NCBI GenBank assembly: GCA_934229625.1
Contig: CAKQDU010000017.1
Location: 1-20,421 of the forward strand
From: an uncultured Alphaproteobacteria bacterium
Lineage (GTDB): Bacteria > Pseudomonadota > Alphaproteobacteria > RF32 > CAG-239
Length of the DNA: 20,421 nucleotides
Direction of reading: 5' to 3'
Both the position numbers and the translations under genes were made by a program. Below are positions 14,428 to 20,373 of this stretch, one piece after another (the first letter of the stretch is position 1; each line of letters starts with the position of its first letter). Below the pieces are notes generated by a model. That model was not told where the DNA came from and made no database searches. It saw only the letters and a program-made list of their open reading frames with translations.

Positions 14428-14453
14428 TCAAAAATACATAGCGATGGCGGAAA
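14428..14453 (-). pseudogene. Remnant of the 3' end of a pilin-like gene
   Basis: These 26 bases match the last codons and stop of the minus-strand pilin-like gene (15487-15512) with three differences. They read SAIAMYF-stop against CAIAMHF-stop. The bases just 3' of the stop are also similar. The upstream coding part is gone and is replaced by the leader RNA promoter of the next gene. I read it as the scar of a lost or rearranged pilin gene. Confidence 0.6.
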
Positions 14454-14487
14454 TTTTACCGCTGCGAATATGCGCTTTGATTTTTCC

Positions 14488-14530
14488 AAACTAAAATTAT
14501 CTTTACTTTCCTACAAGATTCAGCTAAAAT
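14488..14530 (+). promoter_or_regulatory. Conserved promoter and upstream box of leader RNA 1
   Basis: TTTACT (14502-14507), 17 nt and TAAAAT (14525-14530) form the promoter. The region from AAACTAAAA (14488) through TATCTTTACTTTC differs at one base from the matching region of leader 2 on the other strand (16406-16384). Conservation extends above the -35 box, suggesting an activator or UP-type site shared by both genes. Confidence 0.7.
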
Positions 14531-14537
14531 AAATATC

Positions 14538-14705
14538 GGATGGGCAATAGTCCGTCCAGGGCGTAGTAACCCTTTACTTAGATAGTCGTTATGCATAAAC
14601 GACTTAAATTTGTTATGCCGATTTCCGTTGGACGGATGTCGGCTGAATAAGGCTATTTGGCTGAATAAGCCGAGCCGTTTATCTAAGTACGGTTTACTAA
14701 CATCC
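14538..14705 (+). ncRNA. Structured leader RNA 1 upstream of pilin-like gene
   Basis: A 5' hairpin GGATGG/CCGTCC (14538-14557, loop GCAATAGT) is followed by a long closing stem. ACTTAGATA (14576-14584) pairs with TATCTAAGT (14680-14688), continued by GTAGTAACC (14563-14571) with GGTTTACTAAC (14691-14701). Inside are three hairpins: GTCGTT/AACGAC (14585-14603); GCCGA..TCCGT/ACGGA..TCGGC (14617-14643); and GGCTATT/AATAAGCC (14651-14671). A terminator follows, then GGAGG and the pilin start. CGGATGT in the second hairpin (14633-14639) can instead pair with ACATCCG (14700-14706) beside the terminator. Leader 2 has the same plan. This fits a cis-acting attenuator or riboswitch; a free small RNA is the alternative. 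Confidence 0.75.
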
Positions 14706-14706
14706 G

Positions 14707-14734
14707 CCCGCCATTTTGGTGGGTTTTGTTTTTT
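14707..14734 (+). terminator. Intrinsic terminator/attenuator in leader 1
   Basis: CCCGCC (14707-14712) pairs with GGTGGG (14718-14723), loop ATTTT, then TTTTGTTTTTT. It lies between the structured RNA and the pilin ribosome binding site, 30 nt before the ATG, so it must be read through or bypassed for pilin expression. Confidence 0.85.
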
Positions 14735-14764
14735 ATCTGGCAAAATTAAACGGAGGTTAGAAAT

Positions 14765-15412
14765 ATGTATAAAAATTTTGAAACAGGTCGCAGCATGATA
14801 GAAATGCTCGGCGTATTAGCCATTGTCGGAGTGCTATCGGTTGCCGGTATCGCCGGATATGGCAAAGCGATGGAAAAATGGAAAACCAATCACGCCATAG
14901 AAGATTACAGTCTGATTATACATGGTCTGTTGGAACATATTGACGATATACACAGAATGTCGCAACCTGATGCTGTCGGACTTACGGAAATAGCAAATTC
15001 ACTTAATCTGATACCGAATAATTGGGAAATTTTGGATACCATATACATGCGTGATGCCTATGGTAACACTATAGGCTTGAGTGTACATCCCCAAGCCGGC
15101 AGCATGCCTGCCAGAATTTCTTTTGACTTGTTGTTAGGAGGCATTCAAAGTTCTGACAACGGTTCATTCTCCCCTGCCTTTTCCGTACATTTGTGCCGCA
15201 GCCTGTTTACAGACTTAATTATGCCGATAAATTCTTCAATTTGGGCTACCGCTGTTAACAAAAAGAAAAGCGGTTGGAAAAATTATTACAGCAACAACTG
15301 GTGCGGCAAAAATATGAATTGTTTAGGTGATTTAACTATCACGCAAATAGATGATTTATGTCGTTCATGCGATGGCGGCAAAGAGGCGTGCAGCGTAAAC
15401 ATCAGTTTTTAG
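14765..15412 (+). CDS. Type IV pilin-like protein (copy 2)
   Basis: A short leader MYKNFETG precedes the class III signal R-S-M-I-E-M-L, with Glu at +5, and a single hydrophobic helix GVLAIVGVLSVAGIAGYGKAM. The 215-residue protein ends with the family pattern C-x(5)-C-L, LTITQI, C-x2-C-x6-C, and has LCRSLFTDLIMPI as in the other copies. The +1 residue is Arg where pilins usually have Phe or Met. GGAGG lies 8 nt before the ATG. It is the only gene behind leader RNA 1 and faces copy 3. Likely a membrane-anchored pilin or pseudopilin; the assembly machine is not here. Confidence 0.88.
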   Translation: MYKNFETGRSMIEMLGVLAIVGVLSVAGIAGYGKAMEKWKTNHAIEDYSLIIHGLLEHIDDIHRMSQPDAVGLTEIANSLNLIPNNWEILDTIYMRDAYGNTIGLSVHPQAGSMPARISFDLLLGGIQSSDNGSFSPAFSVHLCRSLFTDLIMPINSSIWATAVNKKKSGWKNYYSNNWCGKNMNCLGDLTITQIDDLCRSCDGGKEACSVNISF

Positions 15413-15417
15413 TTCTC

Positions 15418-15447
15418 GTGTTTTCTACAGAGTTCGGCATAAAAAAT
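15418..15447. repeat. Intergenic repeat, copy 2
   Basis: This segment downstream of pilin copy 2 matches 62-90 upstream of pilin copy 1, with 20 identical bases at its core. It suggests recombination between pilin-like loci. Confidence 0.7.
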
Positions 15448-15486
15448 AACAAATTTCTGTAGTTAAAAACAGCAATATTATTAAAA

Positions 15487-16140
15487 TCAAAAATGCATAG
15501 CAATGGCGCAAACTTCATTATCACGAGCGCAGGCATCGCAAACGCTGTGAATTTCGGCAAGAGTGATGTTGCTTAAACATTTCTGCGAGCCGTCGCAGGT
15601 TTTGTCTCCTACAATAAAACGACTTTCACCGCCGGAACGATAGAGATTAGCATCCCATGCAACAGCATGCAGAGGGATAGCTATTTTTTGATATATTTCT
15701 GTACAGAGTTTAGCCGAAAAATCTGCGGAAACATTTTGAGAATCGCTTATTTTGGTAACTCCTCCTAAATAAAAATCAAAGGTTAAGACAGTGGCTCCTC
15801 CGGGATAGTTAGGCAAAACCCAGAGCTGAAGCATATTTCCGAAAGAATCCGTATATTGCAAATTGTTTATTTTATTCCAGCTTTTCGGGACTAAACTAAG
15901 TGATTCCGCAACCGTAAAAACTTCAGCGTTTTCAGTCATGCCGGTAGTGGTTTTCTTAAAATCATCTAAGTGTTCCAGCATTCCGTAAATTAAATAGCTG
16001 TATTCGCTTATGGCTTTGTTGATTCTGAATTGCTCCATAGCTTTAGAATATCCAGCAATTCCATCGACTGAAAGAACGCCGATAATGGCTAATACGCCGA
16101 GCATTTCTATCATACTTCTGCCAAATTGATTTTGTTTCAT
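15487..16140 (-). CDS. Type IV pilin-like protein (copy 3)
   Basis: The 217-residue protein begins MKQNQFG, then R-S-M-I-E-M-L and the helix GVLAIIGVLSVDGIAGYSKAM; an Asp inside the hydrophobic helix is unusual. The family features LCTEIYQKIAIPL and the C-terminal C-x(5)-C-L, ITLAEI, C-x2-C-x6-C are present. GGAAGGAAG lies about 7 nt before the ATG. It is convergent with copy 2, with no clear terminator between them, and is the only gene behind leader RNA 2. Middle regions of the three copies differ strongly, as expected for surface-exposed proteins under diversifying pressure. Confidence 0.88.
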   Translation of the reverse strand: MKQNQFGRSMIEMLGVLAIIGVLSVDGIAGYSKAMEQFRINKAISEYSYLIYGMLEHLDDFKKTTTGMTENAEVFTVAESLSLVPKSWNKINNLQYTDSFGNMLQLWVLPNYPGGATVLTFDFYLGGVTKISDSQNVSADFSAKLCTEIYQKIAIPLHAVAWDANLYRSGGESRFIVGDKTCDGSQKCLSNITLAEIHSVCDACARDNEVCAIAMHF

Positions 16141-16170
16141 AATAACTTCCTTCCATATTGAAAATACAAT

Positions 16171-16194
16171 AAAAAAGCCATCGGTAAGATGGCT
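16171..16194 (-). terminator. Intrinsic terminator/attenuator in leader 2
   Basis: On the minus strand AGCCATC and GATGGCT form a 7-bp perfect stem with a TTACC loop, followed by a T run. It ends 31 nt before the pilin start, the same place as in leader 1. Confidence 0.88.
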
Positions 16195-16356
16195 GGAAGT
16201 TCGAAACTATTTTGTAGAACATAGTGTAGCATATTAGCTAGAGATAGCATATTTTGCTACCTTCCAGCTCTAAAGCTAGAAGATGCAAATATTTATCGTC
16301 TTTGCAAGACGTCTACAAAAGAGGTTTCGACACCCCAGACAGACTATTGCCTATCC
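16195..16356 (-). ncRNA. Structured leader RNA 2 upstream of pilin-like gene
   Basis: Homolog of leader 1. The 5' hairpin is GGATAG/CTGTCT with the identical loop GCAATAGT (16356-16337); its A-U pair replaces a G-C pair of leader 1. The closing stem is TCGAAAC (16330-16324) with GTTTCGA (16207-16201) plus TTTTGTAGA (16320-16312) with TCTACAAAA (16218-16210). It encloses three hairpins: CGTCTT/AAGACG (16311-16297), CTTCTAGCT/AGCTGGAAG (16282-16261) and GTAGCA/TGCTAC (16260-16226). GCTGGAAG of the second hairpin can also pair with CTTCCAGC (16199-16192), which overlaps the terminator's first arm by three bases, as an antiterminator would. Confidence 0.78.
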
Positions 16357-16363
16357 AATATTT

Positions 16364-16406
16364 ATTTTAATGGAAGATTATACGAAAGTAAAGATATTTT
16401 TAGTTT
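16364..16406 (-). promoter_or_regulatory. Conserved promoter and upstream box of leader RNA 2
   Basis: On the minus strand TTTACT (16392-16387), 17 nt and TAAAAT (16369-16364) match leader 1 exactly in both hexamers and in spacing. AAACTAAAA above it is also kept. The spacer itself differs (TAATCTTCCAT against CAAGATTCAGC), so the conserved parts are under selection. Confidence 0.7.
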
Positions 16407-16442
16407 AGCTAAATAAAAAGAAATTAGTTAACTTTCTCTGTG

Positions 16443-16610
16443 CTACTTAGCTGTTTGATTTTTTGCCTGATAACTAAAAAGATGCTTTCTGAATAATTCA
16501 GTCAAAAGGTAAGATTTGCCGCATCGGCTGATACCACTGATTATTTTTATAAGTCCGTTATGTTTACGAGAAATGAGTTGGTTTAAGTAATGGTCTCTTT
16601 TTATTTCCAT
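16443..16610 (-). pseudogene. Truncated AAA+ ATPase (COG1373/DUF4143-type) N-terminus
   Basis: An ATG at 16610 opens a 55-residue frame with MEIKRDHYLNQLISRKHNGL followed by IKIISGISRCGKSYLL, a Walker A loop. This start is typical of the large family of about 400-residue ATPases with a C-terminal DUF4143 domain, common in gut bacteria. Here the frame stops after a short foreign tail (SYQAKNQTAK), so Walker B and everything after are missing. The break lies about 40 nt from the conserved promoter of leader 2, suggesting that the leader-pilin cassette or a deletion removed the rest. Confidence 0.7.
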
Positions 16611-16624
16611 AATACATCCGCCCT

Positions 16625-16662
16625 ATTTTAGAAAATATGCAATTTCTTGTTTTTTCTAAAAT
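16625..16662. repeat. Perfect inverted repeat upstream of SulP gene
   Basis: ATTTTAGAAAA (16625-16635) and TTTTCTAAAAT (16652-16662) form an 11-bp perfect palindrome with a 16-nt loop, 17 nt before the -35 box. It may be an operator; it is too AT-rich to be a strong terminator. Confidence 0.5.
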
Positions 16663-16678
16663 TTCAGGTCCTGACACC

Positions 16679-16707
16679 TTGACAAAATTTAAAAATTGTA
16701 CTTTATA
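16679..16707 (+). promoter_or_regulatory. Promoter of SulP transporter gene
   Basis: TTGACA (16679-16684), a 17-nt spacer and TTTATA (16702-16707) lie about 40 nt before the start codon. Confidence 0.65.
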
Positions 16708-16745
16708 GGGAACGAAAAAGAATTTTGAAAAAATCAGAGGAAATG

Positions 16746-18482
16746 ATGTTAAAAAAAATATGGGAAAAATTAAAAGCTGATTACACCCCAAAATCAGTAG
16801 AAATCTTACGAAAAGGTTATAGTTTATCGTTATTTAAACGCGACTGCATTTCAGGTTTGACAGTCAGCATTGTGTCTTTGCCGCTTGCAATGGCATTGGC
16901 AATTGCCAGTGGATTGACACCGGCTCAAGGTTTGTATACGGCAATTGTTGCCGGTTTTGTGATTGCCTTGATGGGCGGTTCACGTTTTCAAATCGGCGGA
17001 CCGACAGGCGCGTTTGCCATTGTGGTTTTAGAGGTTTTGCAAAGCTATGGCTATAATGGTTTGGTTGCGGCGATGATTCTGACCGGCGTTTTGCTGATTG
17101 CGGCCGGTTTTATGAAGTTGGGCAGCTATATTAAATATATTCCATATCCGGTAATTATAGGCTTTACCGCCGGTATCGGTCTAATCTTGATTACATCACA
17201 GGTTAAGGACTTTTTAGGCTTAACTCAGAATGATATTCCAAACGCATTTTTGCAACGTTGGTATACTTATATTGTCAGCATTCCGCAAACAAACTGGGCC
17301 GCGGCATTTATCGGCTTTTTGTCATTAGTTTTGTATTTGGGGATTAAAAAATTTACACCAAAAATTCCGGTTTATTTGGCTATTTTAATTATCACCACTT
17401 TGGTAACATATATTTTTAATCTGCCAATTGAAACTATTGGCAGTAAATATGGTGATTTGCCAAAAGTGCTTCCGGCACCAGAGTTTCCAAAGATGAGTTT
17501 GGATTTATTCCGCTTGGTATTTCCTAGTGCTTTGACGGTGGCTTTTTTGGCGGCGGTGGAATCGCTTTTGAGTGCTAAAGTGGTTGATAGTATGAGCGGC
17601 GATATGCATAATCCTAATACCGAATTAGTCGGCGAAGGTTTGGCAAACATTGCCGCAGCAGCTTTCTTTGGTTTGCCGGCGACTGGTGCCATTGCCAGAA
17701 CAGCAACTAACTATAAAGCAAACGCCTATTCTCCGGTTTCAGGAATGATGCAAGCAGTATTTTTGCTGGGATTTATGTTCTGTTTGTCTCCGCTTGTTAA
17801 GTTTATTCCGTTGTCGAGTTTGGCGCTTATTTTGATTATGATTGGTTGGAATATGCTGAACTTGGATAAAATGCTGGGTCTGGTAAAATCTTTGCCGGGT
17901 GACAGATATACATTGCTGGTTACGGTAATTTTGACCGTGGTTGTAAACCTGAGCGCCGCTATTGCCGTAGGTTTTATTATGGCGGCAGTTATCTTTATGC
18001 ATCGCATGAGTAAGGAAATTGAACTTGCCAATATGGATAAAGTGCTGCCGGATACAGACTCGGAAGTAGCACAAGATTTGCATGAAAAAGGCATTGTGGT
18101 TGTTCGTGTTGCCGGACCGCTGTTTTTTGGTGTAGTTACTCAAATTTCTGAGTTTTTCCGTCAGTTGGAAAAAAAGCCAAACGTGGTGATTATACGCATG
18201 GGACATGTTTCTATGATTGACGCCAGCGGCGCTAATTTGATTGTAGAATTTATTGAAAAAATGCATAAAACACAAACAAAAGTTATTATTTCTAACATAA
18301 AAACTCAGCCAAAACGAGTTTTACACCAAGCGTTTGCTAATGCTCATGTACGTTTGTCAGATATTTCAACAGCCTCCAACTATGAAAACGCCGTTAAAAT
18401 GGCAAAACGCTACGTAAGCCGCAAAAATAAGGAATTAGCCGCCAAAGAGGCTGCCGCAGCAGCAACTATGGCTGCCGAATAA
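16746..18482 (+). CDS. SulP-family anion transporter with STAS domain
   Basis: A 578-residue inner-membrane protein. The N-terminal SulP signature is DCISGLTVSIVSLPLAMALAIASG, followed by GLYTAIVAG and IGGPTGAFAIVV, with about 11-12 hydrophobic segments to residue 420. The C-terminal STAS domain (about 440-550) contains VVVRVAGPLFFGV and the MIDASGANLI loop. Family members import sulfate or exchange bicarbonate and other anions, by proton or sodium coupling; the substrate cannot be read from sequence. I start at the second ATG of ATGATG (16746) because AGAGG lies 5 nt before it. The Ala-rich tail AAKEAAAAATMAAE is unusual. Flanked by its own promoter and terminator. Confidence 0.93.
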   Translation: MLKKIWEKLKADYTPKSVEILRKGYSLSLFKRDCISGLTVSIVSLPLAMALAIASGLTPAQGLYTAIVAGFVIALMGGSRFQIGGPTGAFAIVVLEVLQSYGYNGLVAAMILTGVLLIAAGFMKLGSYIKYIPYPVIIGFTAGIGLILITSQVKDFLGLTQNDIPNAFLQRWYTYIVSIPQTNWAAAFIGFLSLVLYLGIKKFTPKIPVYLAILIITTLVTYIFNLPIETIGSKYGDLPKVLPAPEFPKMSLDLFRLVFPSALTVAFLAAVESLLSAKVVDSMSGDMHNPNTELVGEGLANIAAAAFFGLPATGAIARTATNYKANAYSPVSGMMQAVFLLGFMFCLSPLVKFIPLSSLALILIMIGWNMLNLDKMLGLVKSLPGDRYTLLVTVILTVVVNLSAAIAVGFIMAAVIFMHRMSKEIELANMDKVLPDTDSEVAQDLHEKGIVVVRVAGPLFFGVVTQISEFFRQLEKKPNVVIIRMGHVSMIDASGANLIVEFIEKMHKTQTKVIISNIKTQPKRVLHQAFANAHVRLSDISTASNYENAVKMAKRYVSRKNKELAAKEAAAAATMAAE

Positions 18483-18499
18483 AAAGCGCATAAATACTG

Positions 18500-18532
18500 A
18501 AAAAAGAGAAGTTGAGAGGCTTCTCTTTTTTA
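18500..18532 (+). terminator. Intrinsic terminator of SulP gene
   Basis: AAAAAGAGAAG pairs with CTTCTCTTTTT around a short loop, followed by T's. Confidence 0.85.
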
Positions 18533-18759
18533 TTGCCAAAATAGAAAAAATATTGTATAATAAAGCTGTTATTATAAGTATTTTATTTAAAATTTTGTTT
18601 ATTATTTGAGCTTTTTTCATAGTTTGATTGGGTTTTACTCTTTTAACTTTGATTGCTTTTATGATTATAAAATTTTGAATAATGTACTTTGTTTAAAATT
18701 TGAAGTCTAATTTAAGGAGGATTAGTTTAGGAGCGAACCTCATTAAAAAAAATCATATT

Positions 18760-19449
18760 ATGAAGAAGTTATTTGTAACATTCGTATTGGTAGTTGTTTC
18801 TTTAGTTTCTGCATTGGCAACTGAGACTTTCAAGGTAAAATACGTTAGTATTGGCTCTTTTGAACGCGGAACAGAAGTCATTTGCACAAGCGGCAAATGC
18901 TTTTACAGCACAAGTCAACGGCAGTTCACATCTTTCTTCAACTCTCTCCGCGCAGGCGACATTATTGAGGTGGAAGAATATGAGAACAATATCATGGCTA
19001 TCCGCAAGGTTGGTCATGAAGCTCCTGAGGGTATGACTAACGGTGTAATCGTTCCTAGCAACAGTTATGGTTACGGTACTTACGGAGGCGTTTACGGCGG
19101 TGCTGGTGCTGCTGTTGTTGAGACTAAGAATTTTGGTGTCAGCTATGATTCTTATACCGGAGTAAATGTTCGCATTGGCAACGGCGAAAAGGGTTTTGGC
19201 GCAGTCAATATTCCTATTCGTCTCAAGAGCAAGAAAGCTCGCCGTACTGAGTCTGCTGAAACTGTTCAGAATACTACTGTAACTGCAAATCCTGCAGTTA
19301 AGGTCGTTTCTGTTGATGAGTTGGCAAAGGCTGGCAACGTTAACAACGTTGTTAAGACTGCTGCTCGCACAAACACAACAAAGACAACGACAACACGCAG
19401 CAATACTGCTTCTAAGGTTTATACTGCAAGCGGTGTTGTAATGTTCTAA
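18760..19449 (+). CDS. Secreted protein of unknown function, probable foreign origin
   Basis: A 229-residue protein with a signal peptide MKKLFVTFVLVVVSLVSALA, then a domain TETFKVKYVSIGSFERGTEVICTSGKCFYS with two cysteines, a Gly/Tyr-rich stretch (YGYGTYGGVYGGAGAA) and a Thr-rich tail (TNTTKTTTTRS). No family recognised. Thirteen of sixteen lysines use AAG, while the neighbours mostly use AAA. No ribosome binding site lies at the usual distance from ATG 18760. AAGGAGG at 18714-18720 is about 40 nt away; the frame is open back to a TTG at 18700. These traits, and the style of the protein, recall Bacteroidetes. Transfer, or a misjoined assembly, should be considered. Confidence 0.7.
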   Translation: MKKLFVTFVLVVVSLVSALATETFKVKYVSIGSFERGTEVICTSGKCFYSTSQRQFTSFFNSLRAGDIIEVEEYENNIMAIRKVGHEAPEGMTNGVIVPSNSYGYGTYGGVYGGAGAAVVETKNFGVSYDSYTGVNVRIGNGEKGFGAVNIPIRLKSKKARRTESAETVQNTTVTANPAVKVVSVDELAKAGNVNNVVKTAARTNTTKTTTTRSNTASKVYTASGVVMF

Positions 19450-19454
19450 CAAAG

Positions 19455-19490
19455 AAAAGCACTTTAACTGTATGGTTAAAGTGCTTTTTT
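19455..19490 (+). terminator. Strong intrinsic terminator
   Basis: A 14-bp perfect stem, AAAAGCACTTTAAC and GTTAAAGTGCTTTT, with loop TGTATG and a T run. Confidence 0.95.
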
Positions 19491-19661
19491 GTTGAAACAA
19501 AACTAAAAATTCGTTATACTGAAGTTGATTAAATAAGTATTATAGAAGAAATTTTGTTTACATGTTATGTTGCAAGTTTGCCGGTCTTTCTTTTTTTGAA
19601 GACAAGATTCTATTTTACTTATATTTTTAAATTAGTATTCATCTTTAAAATTTGTCAGACT

Positions 19662-19901
19662 ATGCATTTTACATTTACTGATTCTGCTGTTGAGTGTGCT
19701 TGCCTTGTTTTTGTTTTGTGTATTATCGGTCTATTTTCTTTCAAATTTGTTGATTTATGGACTGATTATAAAGAGTACAAGGAGGTAGGTCTTAAATTAG
19801 ATTGGGTGTTTGCTGCTCAGGTAATTTTACTCTTAGCTATGGTCTTTGCGGTTGTTTATTTAGTATGGATTAACCCTATTACAATAACAATCTCGCGATG
19901 A
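19662..19901 (+). CDS. Small two-helix membrane protein of unknown function
   Basis: From ATG 19662 the 79-residue protein has two hydrophobic segments, CACLVFVLCIIGLFSFKFV and VFAAQVILLLAMVFAVVYLVW, joined by a charged loop DLWTDYKEYKEVGLKLD. No family recognised. No ribosome binding site is visible, as for the preceding gene. A longer frame from TTG 19554 would add a further hydrophobic, Phe-rich stretch, so the start is uncertain. A terminator follows, which supports a real gene. Confidence 0.5.
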   Translation: MHFTFTDSAVECACLVFVLCIIGLFSFKFVDLWTDYKEYKEVGLKLDWVFAAQVILLLAMVFAVVYLVWINPITITISR

Positions 19902-19915
19902 ACTTGCAAAAAATG

Positions 19916-19970
19916 TCACGGTTAATTTTTCAAAATGTAAATTTTGATGAATTGCCGTGATATTTTTTTT
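19916..19970 (+). terminator. Intrinsic terminator after small membrane protein gene
   Basis: TCACGG pairs with CCGTGA, with an inner CAAAAT/ATTTTG stem, followed by an 8-T run. Confidence 0.75.
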
Positions 19971-20007
19971 ATGATAAATATCTGCTTACCAGACTTAAAT
20001 TCAACAA

Positions 20008-20050
20008 CAAAAAACCTCGTTTTATTTTACTCAGAAAATAAAAACGAGGT
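20008..20050 (-). terminator. Terminator-like hairpin, minus orientation
   Basis: ACCTCGTTTTATTTT and AAAATAAAAACGAGGT form a stem of about 15 bp. The A run before it gives a T run on the minus strand. No minus-strand ORF precedes it within the window. Confidence 0.7.
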
Positions 20051-20103
20051 GTCATTTTGCCGGAACAGTTCAAAATGCTATATATTGATTTGGAAGTGTT
20101 CTT

Positions 20104-20286
20104 AAAAAACTTCTGCCGTGTTTCACAACAAAACAGAAGCCGCTCTTAAAATTAGAGTCCTAAAAAAATTAGTTTCAATTTTAAATCTAATTCTAAAGAA
20201 ACGTTATTTCCGCATTTTCACAATGAAGAAAAAACTATCGTACGTAAACTAAAAATTTGACACACACATAAAAATTCAATCGATGT
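20104..20286 (-). ncRNA. Candidate small RNA with promoter and terminator
   Basis: On the minus strand TTGACA (20320-20315), 17 nt and TAAATG (20297-20292) predict a start near 20285. A terminator hairpin CTTCTG/CAGAAG (20139-20110) followed by six T's ends it about 180 nt later. No ORF longer than a few codons lies between. An imperfect stem CTT..AATTAGA/TCTAATT..AAG fills part of it. The 13-mer ATTTCCGCATTTT occurs twice on the plus strand (about 20210 and 20303). No known family recognised; the call rests only on signals. Confidence 0.35.
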
Positions 20287-20342
20287 AAAAACATTTAACA
20301 GGATTTCCGCATTTTGTCAATATTTTTATGTCAATTTTTTTA

Positions 20343-20373
20343 TAAAAAAGTAACCCACCGGCATAGCCGGTGG
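20343..20373 (-). terminator. GC-rich hairpin, terminator or IS200/IS605-type end
   Basis: CCACCGGC and GCCGGTGG form a perfect 8-bp stem with a 3-nt loop, followed on the minus strand by GTTACTTTTTT. It can terminate a transcript entering from the right edge. The hairpin and its neighbour GCCTATAAGGC recall the terminal hairpins of IS200/IS605-like elements, but no transposase is in the window. Confidence 0.6.

Noticed and set aside
14538..14734. Cloverleaf suggesting a tRNA, tmRNA or retron RNA
   Set aside because: There is no T-loop, anticodon arm or CCA-type end, and no reverse transcriptase nearby. The arm lengths do not fit.
14456..14743. 95-residue minus-strand ORF
   Set aside because: It is antisense to leader RNA 1 and reads through its hairpins and terminator; the structure explains the sequence better.
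18802..19500. 232-residue minus-strand ORF antisense to the secreted protein
   Set aside because: It runs through a strong terminator and mirrors the codon bias of the plus-strand gene, which has a signal peptide and terminator of its own.
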